A stretch of 64,000 nt of DNA from Ferdinandcohnia sp036965165 (GTDB lineage Bacteria; Bacillota; Bacilli; Bacillales; Bacillaceae_L): contig NZ_JBALOX010000019.1 of NCBI RefSeq assembly GCF_036965165.1, positions 1-64,000 on the forward strand. Direction: 5' to 3'. The notes beneath the pieces were generated by a model. The model was not told the origin of the DNA, did no database searches, and worked only from the letters and a program-made list of their open reading frames with translations. Position numbers and translations under genes: made by a program. Shown one piece after another: positions 1-7,377 of the stretch (positions are counted from its first letter, which is position 1; the number at the start of each line of letters is the position of its first letter).

Positions 1-152
1 TTTTTTATTTTTAGGAAAGAAAATGTAAAATTTTGGTCTGCCACGGCATTTAATGTTGTGGTTCTTTCTATTTATGGGAATAATATTTAAAGCTAAGTTT
101 TTTGATAAAAGCTAATAAAGGGAAACGAAAAACGGAAAAGGAAATAAAAGAA

Positions 153-880
153 ATGAAGGGGAAAGGTAGTGGAGAAACCTGCCCAAATACCTTTCAACGT
201 GGATATGAAGAGGAAAGGAAGCCGTGAATTCCACCCAAATCTTTTTCATGAAGGTTATGAAGGGGAAAAGGAGCGATGAACTCCACCCAAACCCTTTTCA
301 TTGGGATTATGAAAGGGGAAAAAGTAGGAACTCTATTCAAAACCACTTCAGTAGCCACATATTGGTTTTCATCAACTCAATGATACCCTTTTCTGCGATT
401 CAATGGCGCCATTTTGGTATTCATAATCTCGATGGTAACCGTTTTTGCGATTCAGTGGTTGCATTTTGGTTTTCATCACTCTTATGAAGCCTCGAACGCA
501 TCCGAAGCCCGCGCGGAAAGTACTTCATAGCCTTTATGAAGCCTCGAAAGCAACCGGAGCCCAAGCGGAAAATCCTTCATTGNNNNNNNNNNNNNNNNNN
601 NNNNNNNNNNNNNNNNNNNNNNNNNNNNNNNNNNNNNNNNNNNNNNNNNNNNNNNNNNNNNNNNNNNNNNNNNNNNNNNNNNNNNNNNNNNNNNNNNNNN
701 NNNNNNNATGAAGTCCCGAACGCAGCCGGAACCCGTGCAAAAAGTCTTTCATCATGTTAATAAAGACTCGAACGAAGCCAGAATTCACGAGGAAAGTCCT
801 ACACCAAACCTATGAAATCCCAAACGCCTGCGGTCTCCAAACGAAATGTCCTTCATCAAATTCAATAAAAGACTATACCA
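153..880. repeat. Array of palindromes with 52-bp period
   Basis: A short inverted motif TTCAT-N7-ATGAA recurs at a 52-bp spacing. Its right half starts at 153, 205, 257 and 309, then (shifted by 19) at 380, 432, 484 and 536, and after the N run at 708, 760 and 812, with a worn copy at 864. The ~35 bp between palindromes fall into three related families (about 153-360, 361-483, 484-863), so whole 52-bp units were duplicated locally. The open frames across it simply follow the repeat and are not convincing genes. Period, motif and families are seen directly; the function is unknown. Confidence 0.8.
583..707. other. Assembly gap (N run) inside the repeat array
   Basis: 125 undetermined bases. 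The palindrome spacing across the gap (536 to 708, 172 bp) is not a multiple of 52, whereas flanking spacings are exactly 52. The gap length is therefore probably nominal and repeat units are likely missing. Confidence 0.95.
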
Positions 881-991
881 AACAAAGCTCAATAACCCGA
901 CCGCGCCGCATAATCCCGTTTCAAGACATAATTATTTTATTTTTTGCTGAATTTGTTGAAATACGGTACACTTATAATGTTGTATAAAGGT

Positions 992-1021
992 CCTTAGGCG
1001 TTGTCCTAAGGCTTTTTTTTC
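992..1021 (+). terminator. Terminator-like hairpin upstream of thiL
   Basis: Stem CCTTAGG (992-998) pairs with CCTAAGG (1005-1011) and is followed by eight or nine T. A TATAAT hexamer lies just upstream at 973-978, but its -35 is weak (TTGTTG at 953, spacing only 14). The hairpin either ends transcription entering from the left or attenuates a short leader in front of thiL. Confidence 0.7.
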
Positions 1022-1068
1022 ACTACTTCGTTTACTATTTCCTTTCGATATATTAGGAGTGACCTTAG

Positions 1069-2058
1069 ATGGCTTTACAGGATGAATTTCATTTTATTGA
1101 TCAAATCAAACCGAAGCGTGTTTTTCAATCCGGTTTAATAGCTGGAATTGGTGATGATGCTGCACTTTTTCGTCCAACTCCAAATATGGAACAAATTATC
1201 TGCGTGGATACAATGGTAGAGGGTATTCATTTCAATTCTCATACTATGGATCCTTACCAAATTGGATATAAAGCTTTGGCTGTTAATATTAGTGATATTG
1301 CAGCGATGGGGGGAATCCCAACCTATTATTTGGTGTCTATTGCGATCCCAAAGGATTGGAACGAAACGGATTTGTTATCGATTTATGAAGGTATGGCAAT
1401 GCTAGCAGATAAGTACGAGATAGATTTAATTGGTGGCGATACGGTTTCGATTGCTGAATCCTTGGTTATAACTGTTACGGTACTTGGTGAGGTTGAGAAA
1501 GGAAAGCATTTTTTACGAAGCCATGCAAAGCCAGGAGATATTGTTTTTGTGACTGGAACGGTTGGAGACTCAGCAGCTGGGTTGAATGTATTATTACATA
1601 GTGGAAAAAAACATTGGTTTACTGAGTTAGAGGAACCCCTTATAAGTAAACATCAATATCCGACACCGAGAGTAGAGATTGGGAGACTTTTATCTACATT
1701 TGGAAGGGTCTCTTTAAATGATATTAGTGATGGCTTAGCTAGTGAAGCCAATGAGATAGCAAAGGCAAGCGGTGTTACGTTACTTATAGATGATGATAAA
1801 ATCCCACTCAGTGATGCTATTTTAGCACAGTTTAAAGACCGTGCTCTAGAGTTTGCATTATACGGTGGGGAGGACTTTGAACTAGTTGGGACGATGGCTG
1901 CTTCGGATTGGGATATACTACAGAAAAAAGCAAAAGAACATGGTTATGGCCTTTCAAAAATTGGGACTGTTTCGGAAGGCGGTCCAGCTGTATTTTTAAA
2001 CCGAGACGGGGAACTACAAAAGCTTGAAATGAAAGGATATAATCATTTTACTAAGTAA
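1069..2058 (+). CDS. thiL: Thiamine-monophosphate kinase
   Basis: Cytoplasmic kinase making thiamine diphosphate from thiamine phosphate and ATP, the last step of TPP synthesis. The 329-aa length is normal. The PurM/ThiL-type fold is indicated by the N-terminal GIGDDAA motif (about residues 26-32), the VDTMVEGIHF metal/ATP segment near 45-54, the NISDIAAMGG motif near 73-82 and SDGLASE near 219-225. The start is preceded by AGGAGTGA. It heads a tight operon with tsaE, tsaB, rimI and tsaD, the classical Bacillus ydiA-ydiE order. It may benefit from the thiazole-branch operon further right. Confidence 0.96.
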   Translation: MALQDEFHFIDQIKPKRVFQSGLIAGIGDDAALFRPTPNMEQIICVDTMVEGIHFNSHTMDPYQIGYKALAVNISDIAAMGGIPTYYLVSIAIPKDWNETDLLSIYEGMAMLADKYEIDLIGGDTVSIAESLVITVTVLGEVEKGKHFLRSHAKPGDIVFVTGTVGDSAAGLNVLLHSGKKHWFTELEEPLISKHQYPTPRVEIGRLLSTFGRVSLNDISDGLASEANEIAKASGVTLLIDDDKIPLSDAILAQFKDRALEFALYGGEDFELVGTMAASDWDILQKKAKEHGYGLSKIGTVSEGGPAVFLNRDGELQKLEMKGYNHFTK

Positions 2059-2068
2059 GGTGGAATCT

Positions 2069-2527
2069 ATGGAAAAATTTGAGTTTATATCGAATACACC
2101 TGAAGCGACGGAGAATTTTTCTTATCGCCTGGCTGAAAGGCTTGGGCCGGGTGATGTCATAACTCTTGAGGGTGATTTAGGAGCAGGAAAAACAACTTTT
2201 ACAAAAGGCCTGGCAAAAGGACTTGGAATTACTAGAACGGTGAATAGTCCGACGTTTACGATTATTAAGGAATACCATGGACGAATTCCTTTGTACCATA
2301 TGGATGTGTATCGTTTAGAGCATAGTGATGAGGATCTCGGGTTTGATGAATATTTTGAGGGTGATGGTGTGACTGTGGTGGAGTGGGCACATCTCATTGA
2401 AGATCGATTACCCGAGCAAAAACTCACACTTAGAATTGAACATCAAGGAGATACAAAGCGTAAAATTACGGTGATACCAATAGGGGAAAGGTATCAACAA
2501 TTATGTGAGGAGTTATTTGGCGAATGA
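2069..2527 (+). CDS. tsaE: tRNA t6A biosynthesis ATPase TsaE
   Basis: P-loop ATPase of the TsaB-TsaD-TsaE complex that places threonylcarbamoyl on A37 of ANN-decoding tRNAs. The Walker A motif GDLGAGKTTFTKG is near residues 36-48, the switch-like NSPTF near 60 and a VVEWAH segment near 105. ATG 2069 is preferred over the in-frame GTG at 2060, because AAGGTGG (2057-2063) is well placed for 2069 and would overlap the earlier start. It follows thiL by 10 bases and overlaps tsaB by four (ATGA). Confidence 0.95.
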   Translation: MEKFEFISNTPEATENFSYRLAERLGPGDVITLEGDLGAGKTTFTKGLAKGLGITRTVNSPTFTIIKEYHGRIPLYHMDVYRLEHSDEDLGFDEYFEGDGVTVVEWAHLIEDRLPEQKLTLRIEHQGDTKRKITVIPIGERYQQLCEELFGE

Positions 2528-3216
2528 AGGTTTTAGCTATAGATACGTCCAATTATGTATTAGGGGTCGCGATTGTTGATGAAGAGAAGGTGATTGGAGA
2601 GGTCATTACAAATCTACCCAAAAATCATTCTGTCCGCGTGATGCCTGCCATTGAACAGCTAATGAAGGAATGTGGCATAAAGCCTAAAGAACTCAACAAG
2701 ATTGTTGTAGCGATGGGGCCAGGTTCATATACGGGTGTGAGAATTGGAGTCACGATTGCGAAAACATTAGCCTGGTCATTGCAGATACCGTTAGTAGGAG
2801 TATCAAGTCTTGAAGTAGTTGCAGCCAATGGCAGGTATTTTAATGGCTATATTTCTCCATTATTTGATGCTAGGCGTGGTCAAGTGTACACCGGTCTTTA
2901 TCAATATGAGGATAACACGCTAACATGTGTGGAAGAAGATAAAATTATTTTATTATCCGATTGGCTAGAGGAGCTTAAAAAGAAGGAGACACCGGTTCTT
3001 TTTATCGGAAATGATTTAGTTATCCATAAGGAAAAGATAGAAACAGATTTAGATCAACTTGCATATGTTGCACCATACACAGATTGGAATCCGAGACCAA
3101 GTGAGCTAGCTGAGTTGGGTTTGAAGAAAGAGCCAGTGGACGTTCATACATTTGTGCCAAATTATATTCGTTTGGCAGAGGCGGAAGCGAATTGGTTAGG
3201 GAAGAGGCAGGGGTAA
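2524..3216 (+). CDS. tsaB: tRNA t6A biosynthesis protein TsaB
   Basis: Inactive ASKHA-fold paralogue of TsaD that dimerises with it in the t6A synthase. It opens with VLAIDTSN (phosphate-1-like loop) and carries MGPGSYTGVRIG near residues 64-75, the conserved YeaZ/TsaB signature. The 230-aa length is usual. Its ATG overlaps the tsaE stop, so translation is likely coupled; rimI follows two bases after its stop. Confidence 0.95.
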   Translation: MKVLAIDTSNYVLGVAIVDEEKVIGEVITNLPKNHSVRVMPAIEQLMKECGIKPKELNKIVVAMGPGSYTGVRIGVTIAKTLAWSLQIPLVGVSSLEVVAANGRYFNGYISPLFDARRGQVYTGLYQYEDNTLTCVEEDKIILLSDWLEELKKKETPVLFIGNDLVIHKEKIETDLDQLAYVAPYTDWNPRPSELAELGLKKEPVDVHTFVPNYIRLAEAEANWLGKRQG

Positions 3217-3218
3217 GC

Positions 3219-3686
3219 ATGGAAGATATCATCAATCAACAGATTTTGTTTCGCTTCATGACGTTAGAGGATATTGATGGTGTTATGAAGGTTGAGACTT
3301 CAGCATTTACCGTCCCGTGGAAGAGAGAAGCTTTTTATAATGAGTTAGTTCATAATCAGTTTGCAAAGTATATTGTGATGACTGATAACGACGAAGTGAT
3401 AGGGTATTGTGGGATGTGGCTTATTTTAGATGAATGCCATATTACGAATATCGCAGTGCTTCCAGAATATCGAGGGAAAAAGCTTGGGGAGGCTTTGCTG
3501 ATGCAGGCGAAGCTGTTAGCAATGCAGCATCAGGCAGCAACGATGACACTTGAGGTTAGAGTGTCGAATCATATTGCCCAAAACCTCTATAAAAAACTAG
3601 GCTTTAAACCAGGTGGTATCCGAAAAAATTACTATACAGACGATAATGAAGATGCGCTAGTAATGTGGGTGAATTTAAATGAGTGA
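3219..3686 (+). CDS. rimI: Ribosomal protein S18 alanine N-acetyltransferase
   Basis: GNAT acetyltransferase that modifies the N-terminal alanine of ribosomal protein S18. The acetyl-CoA loop VLPEYRGKKLGEALL (about residues 79-93) and the C-terminal NLYKKLGFKPGGIRKNYY segment are typical. ATG 3219 is chosen because AGGGG lies about five bases upstream; the longer in-frame start at 3192 lies inside tsaB and has no ribosome site. The start nearly abuts the tsaB stop and the end overlaps tsaD by eight bases. Confidence 0.92.
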   Translation: MEDIINQQILFRFMTLEDIDGVMKVETSAFTVPWKREAFYNELVHNQFAKYIVMTDNDEVIGYCGMWLILDECHITNIAVLPEYRGKKLGEALLMQAKLLAMQHQAATMTLEVRVSNHIAQNLYKKLGFKPGGIRKNYYTDDNEDALVMWVNLNE

Positions 3687-4695
3687 TAATCAATTAATTA
3701 TGGGAATTGAAACAAGCTGTGATGAAACGGCCGTTTCGATCGTGCGAAATGGACGGGAAATTTTATCAAATGTTGTTGCATCACAAATTGAAAGTCATAA
3801 GCGGTTTGGCGGGGTTGTTCCAGAGATAGCATCAAGGCACCATGTGGAGGCAATTACTCTTGTGATAGAAGAGGCGTTGAAGCAGGCAGATGTTCATTTT
3901 GCGGATATTGATGGAATTGCGGTAACAGAAGGGCCAGGCTTAGTAGGGGCCTTATTAATTGGAGTGAATGCGGCAAAAGCGGTGGCATTTGCTCACGATA
4001 TTCCCCTTCTAGGCGTTCATCATATTGCAGGTCATATTTATGCGAATCGATTAGTTGAGGAGCTGGAGTTTCCGTTATTGGCGTTAGTTGTTTCTGGTGG
4101 CCATACAGAACTTGTGTATATGGAAGAACACGCATCCTTTAAGGTGATCGGGGAAACAAGAGATGATGCTGCTGGTGAAGCATATGATAAAGTCGCTAGG
4201 ACACTTAGTCTACCATACCCAGGCGGTCCTCATATTGATCGACTTGCGCATGAGGGAACGGCGACAATTGATTTACCAAGAGCATGGTTGGAAGAGGGTT
4301 CATATGATTTTAGTTTTAGTGGGTTAAAATCAGCCGTCATTAACACGCTTCATAATGCCGAGCAGCGTGGGGAAACAATTGAACCAAAGAATCTAGCGGC
4401 AAGCTTTCAGGAAAGTGTCATTGATGTGTTAGTGACAAAAACTGTGAAAGCGGCGAAAGAGTATCAAGTAAAACAAGTCCTATTAGCTGGGGGAGTTGCG
4501 GCAAATAAAGGATTGCGAGCTGCTTTAGAGCATGCTTTTTCGGAAATGCCGGAAGTGAAGCTCATTATTCCGCCACTTTCGCTGTGTACAGACAATGCTG
4601 CGATGATTGCGGCAGTTGGAAGTATCTTATATGAAACTGGGAAGCGTTCCTCCTATGCGTTAAACGCTAACCCGGGCCTAGATATCGAGGCTTAA
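3679..4695 (+). CDS. tsaD: tRNA t6A transferase TsaD
   Basis: Catalytic subunit (Kae1/Gcp family) transferring threonylcarbamoyl from TC-AMP to tRNA A37. The metal-binding HHIAGHIYA motif is at about residues 113-121, with MGIETSCDETA at the N-terminus, VSGGHTEL near 137 and LLAGGVAANKGLR near 270. The 338-aa length is standard. It is the last gene of the thiL-tsaD operon and is followed by a strong terminator. In B. subtilis the next gene is ydiF; here a pilin-like gene set lies between. Confidence 0.97.
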   Translation: MSDNQLIMGIETSCDETAVSIVRNGREILSNVVASQIESHKRFGGVVPEIASRHHVEAITLVIEEALKQADVHFADIDGIAVTEGPGLVGALLIGVNAAKAVAFAHDIPLLGVHHIAGHIYANRLVEELEFPLLALVVSGGHTELVYMEEHASFKVIGETRDDAAGEAYDKVARTLSLPYPGGPHIDRLAHEGTATIDLPRAWLEEGSYDFSFSGLKSAVINTLHNAEQRGETIEPKNLAASFQESVIDVLVTKTVKAAKEYQVKQVLLAGGVAANKGLRAALEHAFSEMPEVKLIIPPLSLCTDNAAMIAAVGSILYETGKRSSYALNANPGLDIEA

Positions 4696-4712
4696 TTTTA
4701 TTTAACGGAAGT

Positions 4713-4742
4713 CCCAAGTGGTAACTACACTTGGGATTTTTC
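4713..4742 (+). terminator. Terminator of the thiL-tsaD operon
   Basis: CCCAAGTG (4713-4720) pairs with CACTTGGG (4728-4735), followed by A and a T run. It lies 18 bases after the tsaD stop. Confidence 0.9.
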
Positions 4743-4899
4743 ATTTTTTCGTAACTATTAAATCATGCAGCCCCTCATACATTTGTGCTCAAAAACACCA
4801 AATGAATTCTATTAAAATCATGTATAATACTATATAGCTAGATGGAAAATAGGAAATTATACTCTTGCCCACTGAAAAAATTAATTTGAAGGTGATTGT

Positions 4900-5373
4900 T
4901 TGAACCAATCCATTAAAAATGAAAAAGGAGTTACCTTAATAGAGTTAATTTGTTCAATTGCTATTTTGACTATTATATTGATTAGCTTCATGTCATTTTT
5001 TATCATGTCAGCTAAATATAATGGGGTCTCCTCTGACAAAATGAACGCAACCAACATTGCCAGAGAAGTACAAGAAGAATTCAAAGTAAATGACGAAAAA
5101 AATCTAGCTCTAAAAGACTTGATCCATTTTTCAAGAACTTCAACCGATACAGTAATTCCAAAATCTAATTATCCAAAGTTAAATTTAACGGATGACATAC
5201 AAGTAAATAACGACATTCTGGCACTTACTTTTACAAGACAAAACTTTACCGTCATCGTAAAAGTGGATACAAGCGATGATGAAAATGTAGATATAACTTT
5301 ATCAAAATTACATGTTCTAGTGCAAAAAGGGACAAAGGTATTGTCCGAAACCTTTACCTACTTTGAGAACTAA
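4900..5373 (+). CDS. Prepilin-like protein (minor pseudopilin)
   Basis: 157-aa protein with a class III prepilin leader: short charged N-terminus ending in KG, then VTLIE with the +5 glutamate, and a ~20-residue hydrophobic helix. After processing by a prepilin peptidase it would be a small pilin-like subunit. The rest is hydrophilic and not recognised. The probable start is TTG 4900, preceded by AAGGTGA at a slightly short distance. It is the first of three closely spaced genes of this type (15 and 10 bases apart). No assembly ATPase, platform protein or peptidase is adjacent, so partners would have to act in trans (for example com genes). Confidence 0.75.
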   Translation: MNQSIKNEKGVTLIELICSIAILTIILISFMSFFIMSAKYNGVSSDKMNATNIAREVQEEFKVNDEKNLALKDLIHFSRTSTDTVIPKSNYPKLNLTDDIQVNNDILALTFTRQNFTVIVKVDTSDDENVDITLSKLHVLVQKGTKVLSETFTYFEN

Positions 5374-5388
5374 AAGGAGCATTAATAG

Positions 5389-5865
5389 ATGAATAAACAC
5401 CTCCGAAATAATGGTGGAATCACACTTATTGAACTTCTTGCTACATTGGCGATATTTTCAATGGTCAGCATACTAATCTATGGTGTTTTAATAAACGGAA
5501 TGAACTACTCTGAAAAATCAAAGGATAATGTTTCAAGGCAGCAAGAAATGAATATTCTCGTCACTACTATTACGAAAGCCCATGAATCGTATTCATCGTA
5601 TGAGATTGTCGTTGATCAGAACCCAGACGCAAATAAAATTCAGCTCATAGGAAAAGATGGATCTGGAACTGTTGTTAGTGCTGTAGATCTATCAAATGAA
5701 CACTATATTTATTCATTGTACAATTCTCAGGAATCTGACGAGGTCCCTTTTTCAAATGCAACAACCATTCATACATCTCAACCTTTATACATTAAACTCA
5801 TCATAAAAGACAGAAAGCAGCCAAGCCAAAAATCTGAGATAAAAACCATTATTTCCAGGTTGTAA
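5389..5865 (+). CDS. Prepilin-like protein (minor pseudopilin)
   Basis: 158-aa protein with prepilin cleavage motif GG/ITLIELLATLAIF at residues 9-21, including the +5 glutamate, followed by a globular part with no motif that I recognise. The general plan resembles minor pseudopilins of the GspI/J or PilV/W type, but assignment within that group is not possible by eye. It is probably co-transcribed with its neighbours; AAAGGAG precedes the start. Confidence 0.75.
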   Translation: MNKHLRNNGGITLIELLATLAIFSMVSILIYGVLINGMNYSEKSKDNVSRQQEMNILVTTITKAHESYSSYEIVVDQNPDANKIQLIGKDGSGTVVSAVDLSNEHYIYSLYNSQESDEVPFSNATTIHTSQPLYIKLIIKDRKQPSQKSEIKTIISRL

Positions 5866-5875
5866 GGAGGGGACT

Positions 5876-7096
5876 ATGAGGAATTTAAAAAATGAACAAG
5901 GAATGACCCTTGTAGTTGTATTATTAATTCTCACCGTGATTTCCATATTAGGTTTAGCGGTAATGGGTGCTTCACTTACCAACATGAAGCAAATCAGTAA
6001 GACGGAATCAAACATTATAACAACGGATATTGCGGAAATGGGAGTTGTATATTATGAAACTCAATTAAAGTCCTTCCTAAATGAGCAATTATATAATCAA
6101 GCAAAGCAAAAAGAAATCATTATTCGCTACTTCACGAATTCAGCATCAACAGATGTATTAATTGAAAAGTTTAATCTTGAATTTCCCGTAGAATTAAATA
6201 ATTTATATAAAACCAATAACACTCTTTTTACTCAATTTGGGGATCATTTTCTTCCAGAAAAGACCGTGGATGCAAATAGTTCATTTAAGATAAAAATTAA
6301 CCCGAATGGGATAACGACAACTACTTGCTCCCCTCAAACACCTGCCAATTCACAATGTTATCGTATTACTTATGAAAGCTATGGTTATTATGGTGATAAT
6401 CTTGAAAAGATATTGAGTGCAACATTTGATTTTTCATATTTTATCAACAGAAATAGCATAGTTATATCAACAGGTACACCGCCTCCTGTACCTTTATATG
6501 AAGACATTAAGGATTCCGTACAAGGTAAAAATTTACGTGCTTGTACAACTGCTGATTTTAAGAAAAATAACACAACGGTAGATTGTAGTTCAAATTTGGA
6601 TCCAAAGGAAATTACAAGTATGAATGGAATCTCTAATTCTTTTATTGTTTTTAACAAAGGAGTCAATCTTGATCATTTGTCACATGCAGTTTCAAATTCT
6701 AAATTAATCATCCATAGTTTAGATGTAAATAACCCTACCAGAATCGGGAAGTTTAATCCAAATGGGTTTATTAATTCATCAATTGTGATTATTGGGAATG
6801 CCAAATTATATGATCAAATTATGAAACCAGTGAACTCAAGTATCTATATTACGGGCGATGCAGATTTAACGGGTTTCTCATTAAAAAATGCGACTTCCAC
6901 TAAAGTATGTGTACAGGGAAAAATAACACCAGCGGACATGAGGAGTATTCCAGGGGTCTATTCAAATGATTACAATTCGACAACTTATACGAATGAGTGT
7001 ATGAGGAAATCGGATACAGTCGGGAATAATTCACTTACTATAAAAGGTGAAATGATTAGTCCTCGCATAGATGAAAAATCCAATGTCACTTATTAG
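5876..7096 (+). CDS. PilX/GspK-like large pilin-associated protein
   Basis: 406-aa protein with N-terminus EQGMTLVVVLLILTVISILG. This is a pilin-like hydrophobic helix lacking the +5 glutamate, as usual for PilX/GspK-type tip subunits. Cysteine pairs near residues 146-156 (CSPQTPANSQC) and in the second half (CTTADF, TVDCSS) suggest an extracellular domain. The last ~170 residues are rich in Asn, Ser and Ile with repeated short beta-strand-like stretches (SIVIIGNAKLY, SIYITGDADL). AGGAGGGG precedes the ATG. I infer a tip complex made with the two preceding pilins; ligand and function are unknown. Confidence 0.65.
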   Translation: MRNLKNEQGMTLVVVLLILTVISILGLAVMGASLTNMKQISKTESNIITTDIAEMGVVYYETQLKSFLNEQLYNQAKQKEIIIRYFTNSASTDVLIEKFNLEFPVELNNLYKTNNTLFTQFGDHFLPEKTVDANSSFKIKINPNGITTTTCSPQTPANSQCYRITYESYGYYGDNLEKILSATFDFSYFINRNSIVISTGTPPPVPLYEDIKDSVQGKNLRACTTADFKKNNTTVDCSSNLDPKEITSMNGISNSFIVFNKGVNLDHLSHAVSNSKLIIHSLDVNNPTRIGKFNPNGFINSSIVIIGNAKLYDQIMKPVNSSIYITGDADLTGFSLKNATSTKVCVQGKITPADMRSIPGVYSNDYNSTTYTNECMRKSDTVGNNSLTIKGEMISPRIDEKSNVTY

Positions 7097-7157
7097 GAAT
7101 AAAACAGCAGTTAAAGAAAAAAAGTAGTCCATAAGTTCTATGCTTTTTGTTGATAAA

Positions 7158-7306
7158 TAATCCACAGATCCACACCTTTTGTGGAAAACTCAAATAAAGT
7201 ACTGAAATAACTAATGTGCATTTGTGGGTACCTTTTGTGGATAACCCTGTTGGTATATGTGGATAATGTGGATAAGTCAGTGTATAACTCAATAAATTGT
7301 GGAAAA
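7158..7306. promoter_or_regulatory. DnaA-box cluster
   Basis: Three perfect DnaA boxes in one orientation (TGTGGATAA at 7236-7244, 7258-7266 and 7267-7275, the last two abutting) plus close variants: TAATCCACA at 7158 (opposite orientation), TGTGGAAAA at 7180 and 7298, and TGTGGGTAC at 7223. All lie in ~150 AT-rich intergenic bases between the pilin-like genes and ydiF. From memory, DnaA binding has been mapped in the corresponding gcp(tsaD)-ydiF interval of B. subtilis. Confidence 0.8.
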
Positions 7307-7312
7307 TGGTAC

Positions 7313-7346
7313 AAAAAATCCCCTCTAAAATGAGTTTTAGATGGGG
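7313..7346 (-). terminator. Terminator of the ABC-F gene
   Basis: Read on the minus strand: CCCCATCTAAAA, a four-base loop, TTTTAGAGGGG, then A and six T. The stem has one bulge. It lies 32 bases after the ydiF stop and marks the boundary with the DnaA-box cluster. Confidence 0.8.
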
Positions 7347-7377
7347 ATAACTTATTTTTATGGATAGGTGAAAGGGT

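Noticed and set aside
153..880. CRISPR array
   Set aside because: A 17-bp palindrome with ~35-bp interiors at regular spacing imitates repeat-spacer order. The interiors, however, are related to each other in families, the repeat is poorly conserved, and no cas gene is present.
224..987. Protein-coding genes in the 52-bp array
   Set aside because: 52 is not a multiple of three, so frames change unit by unit; there are no ribosome sites and the frames run through N bases.
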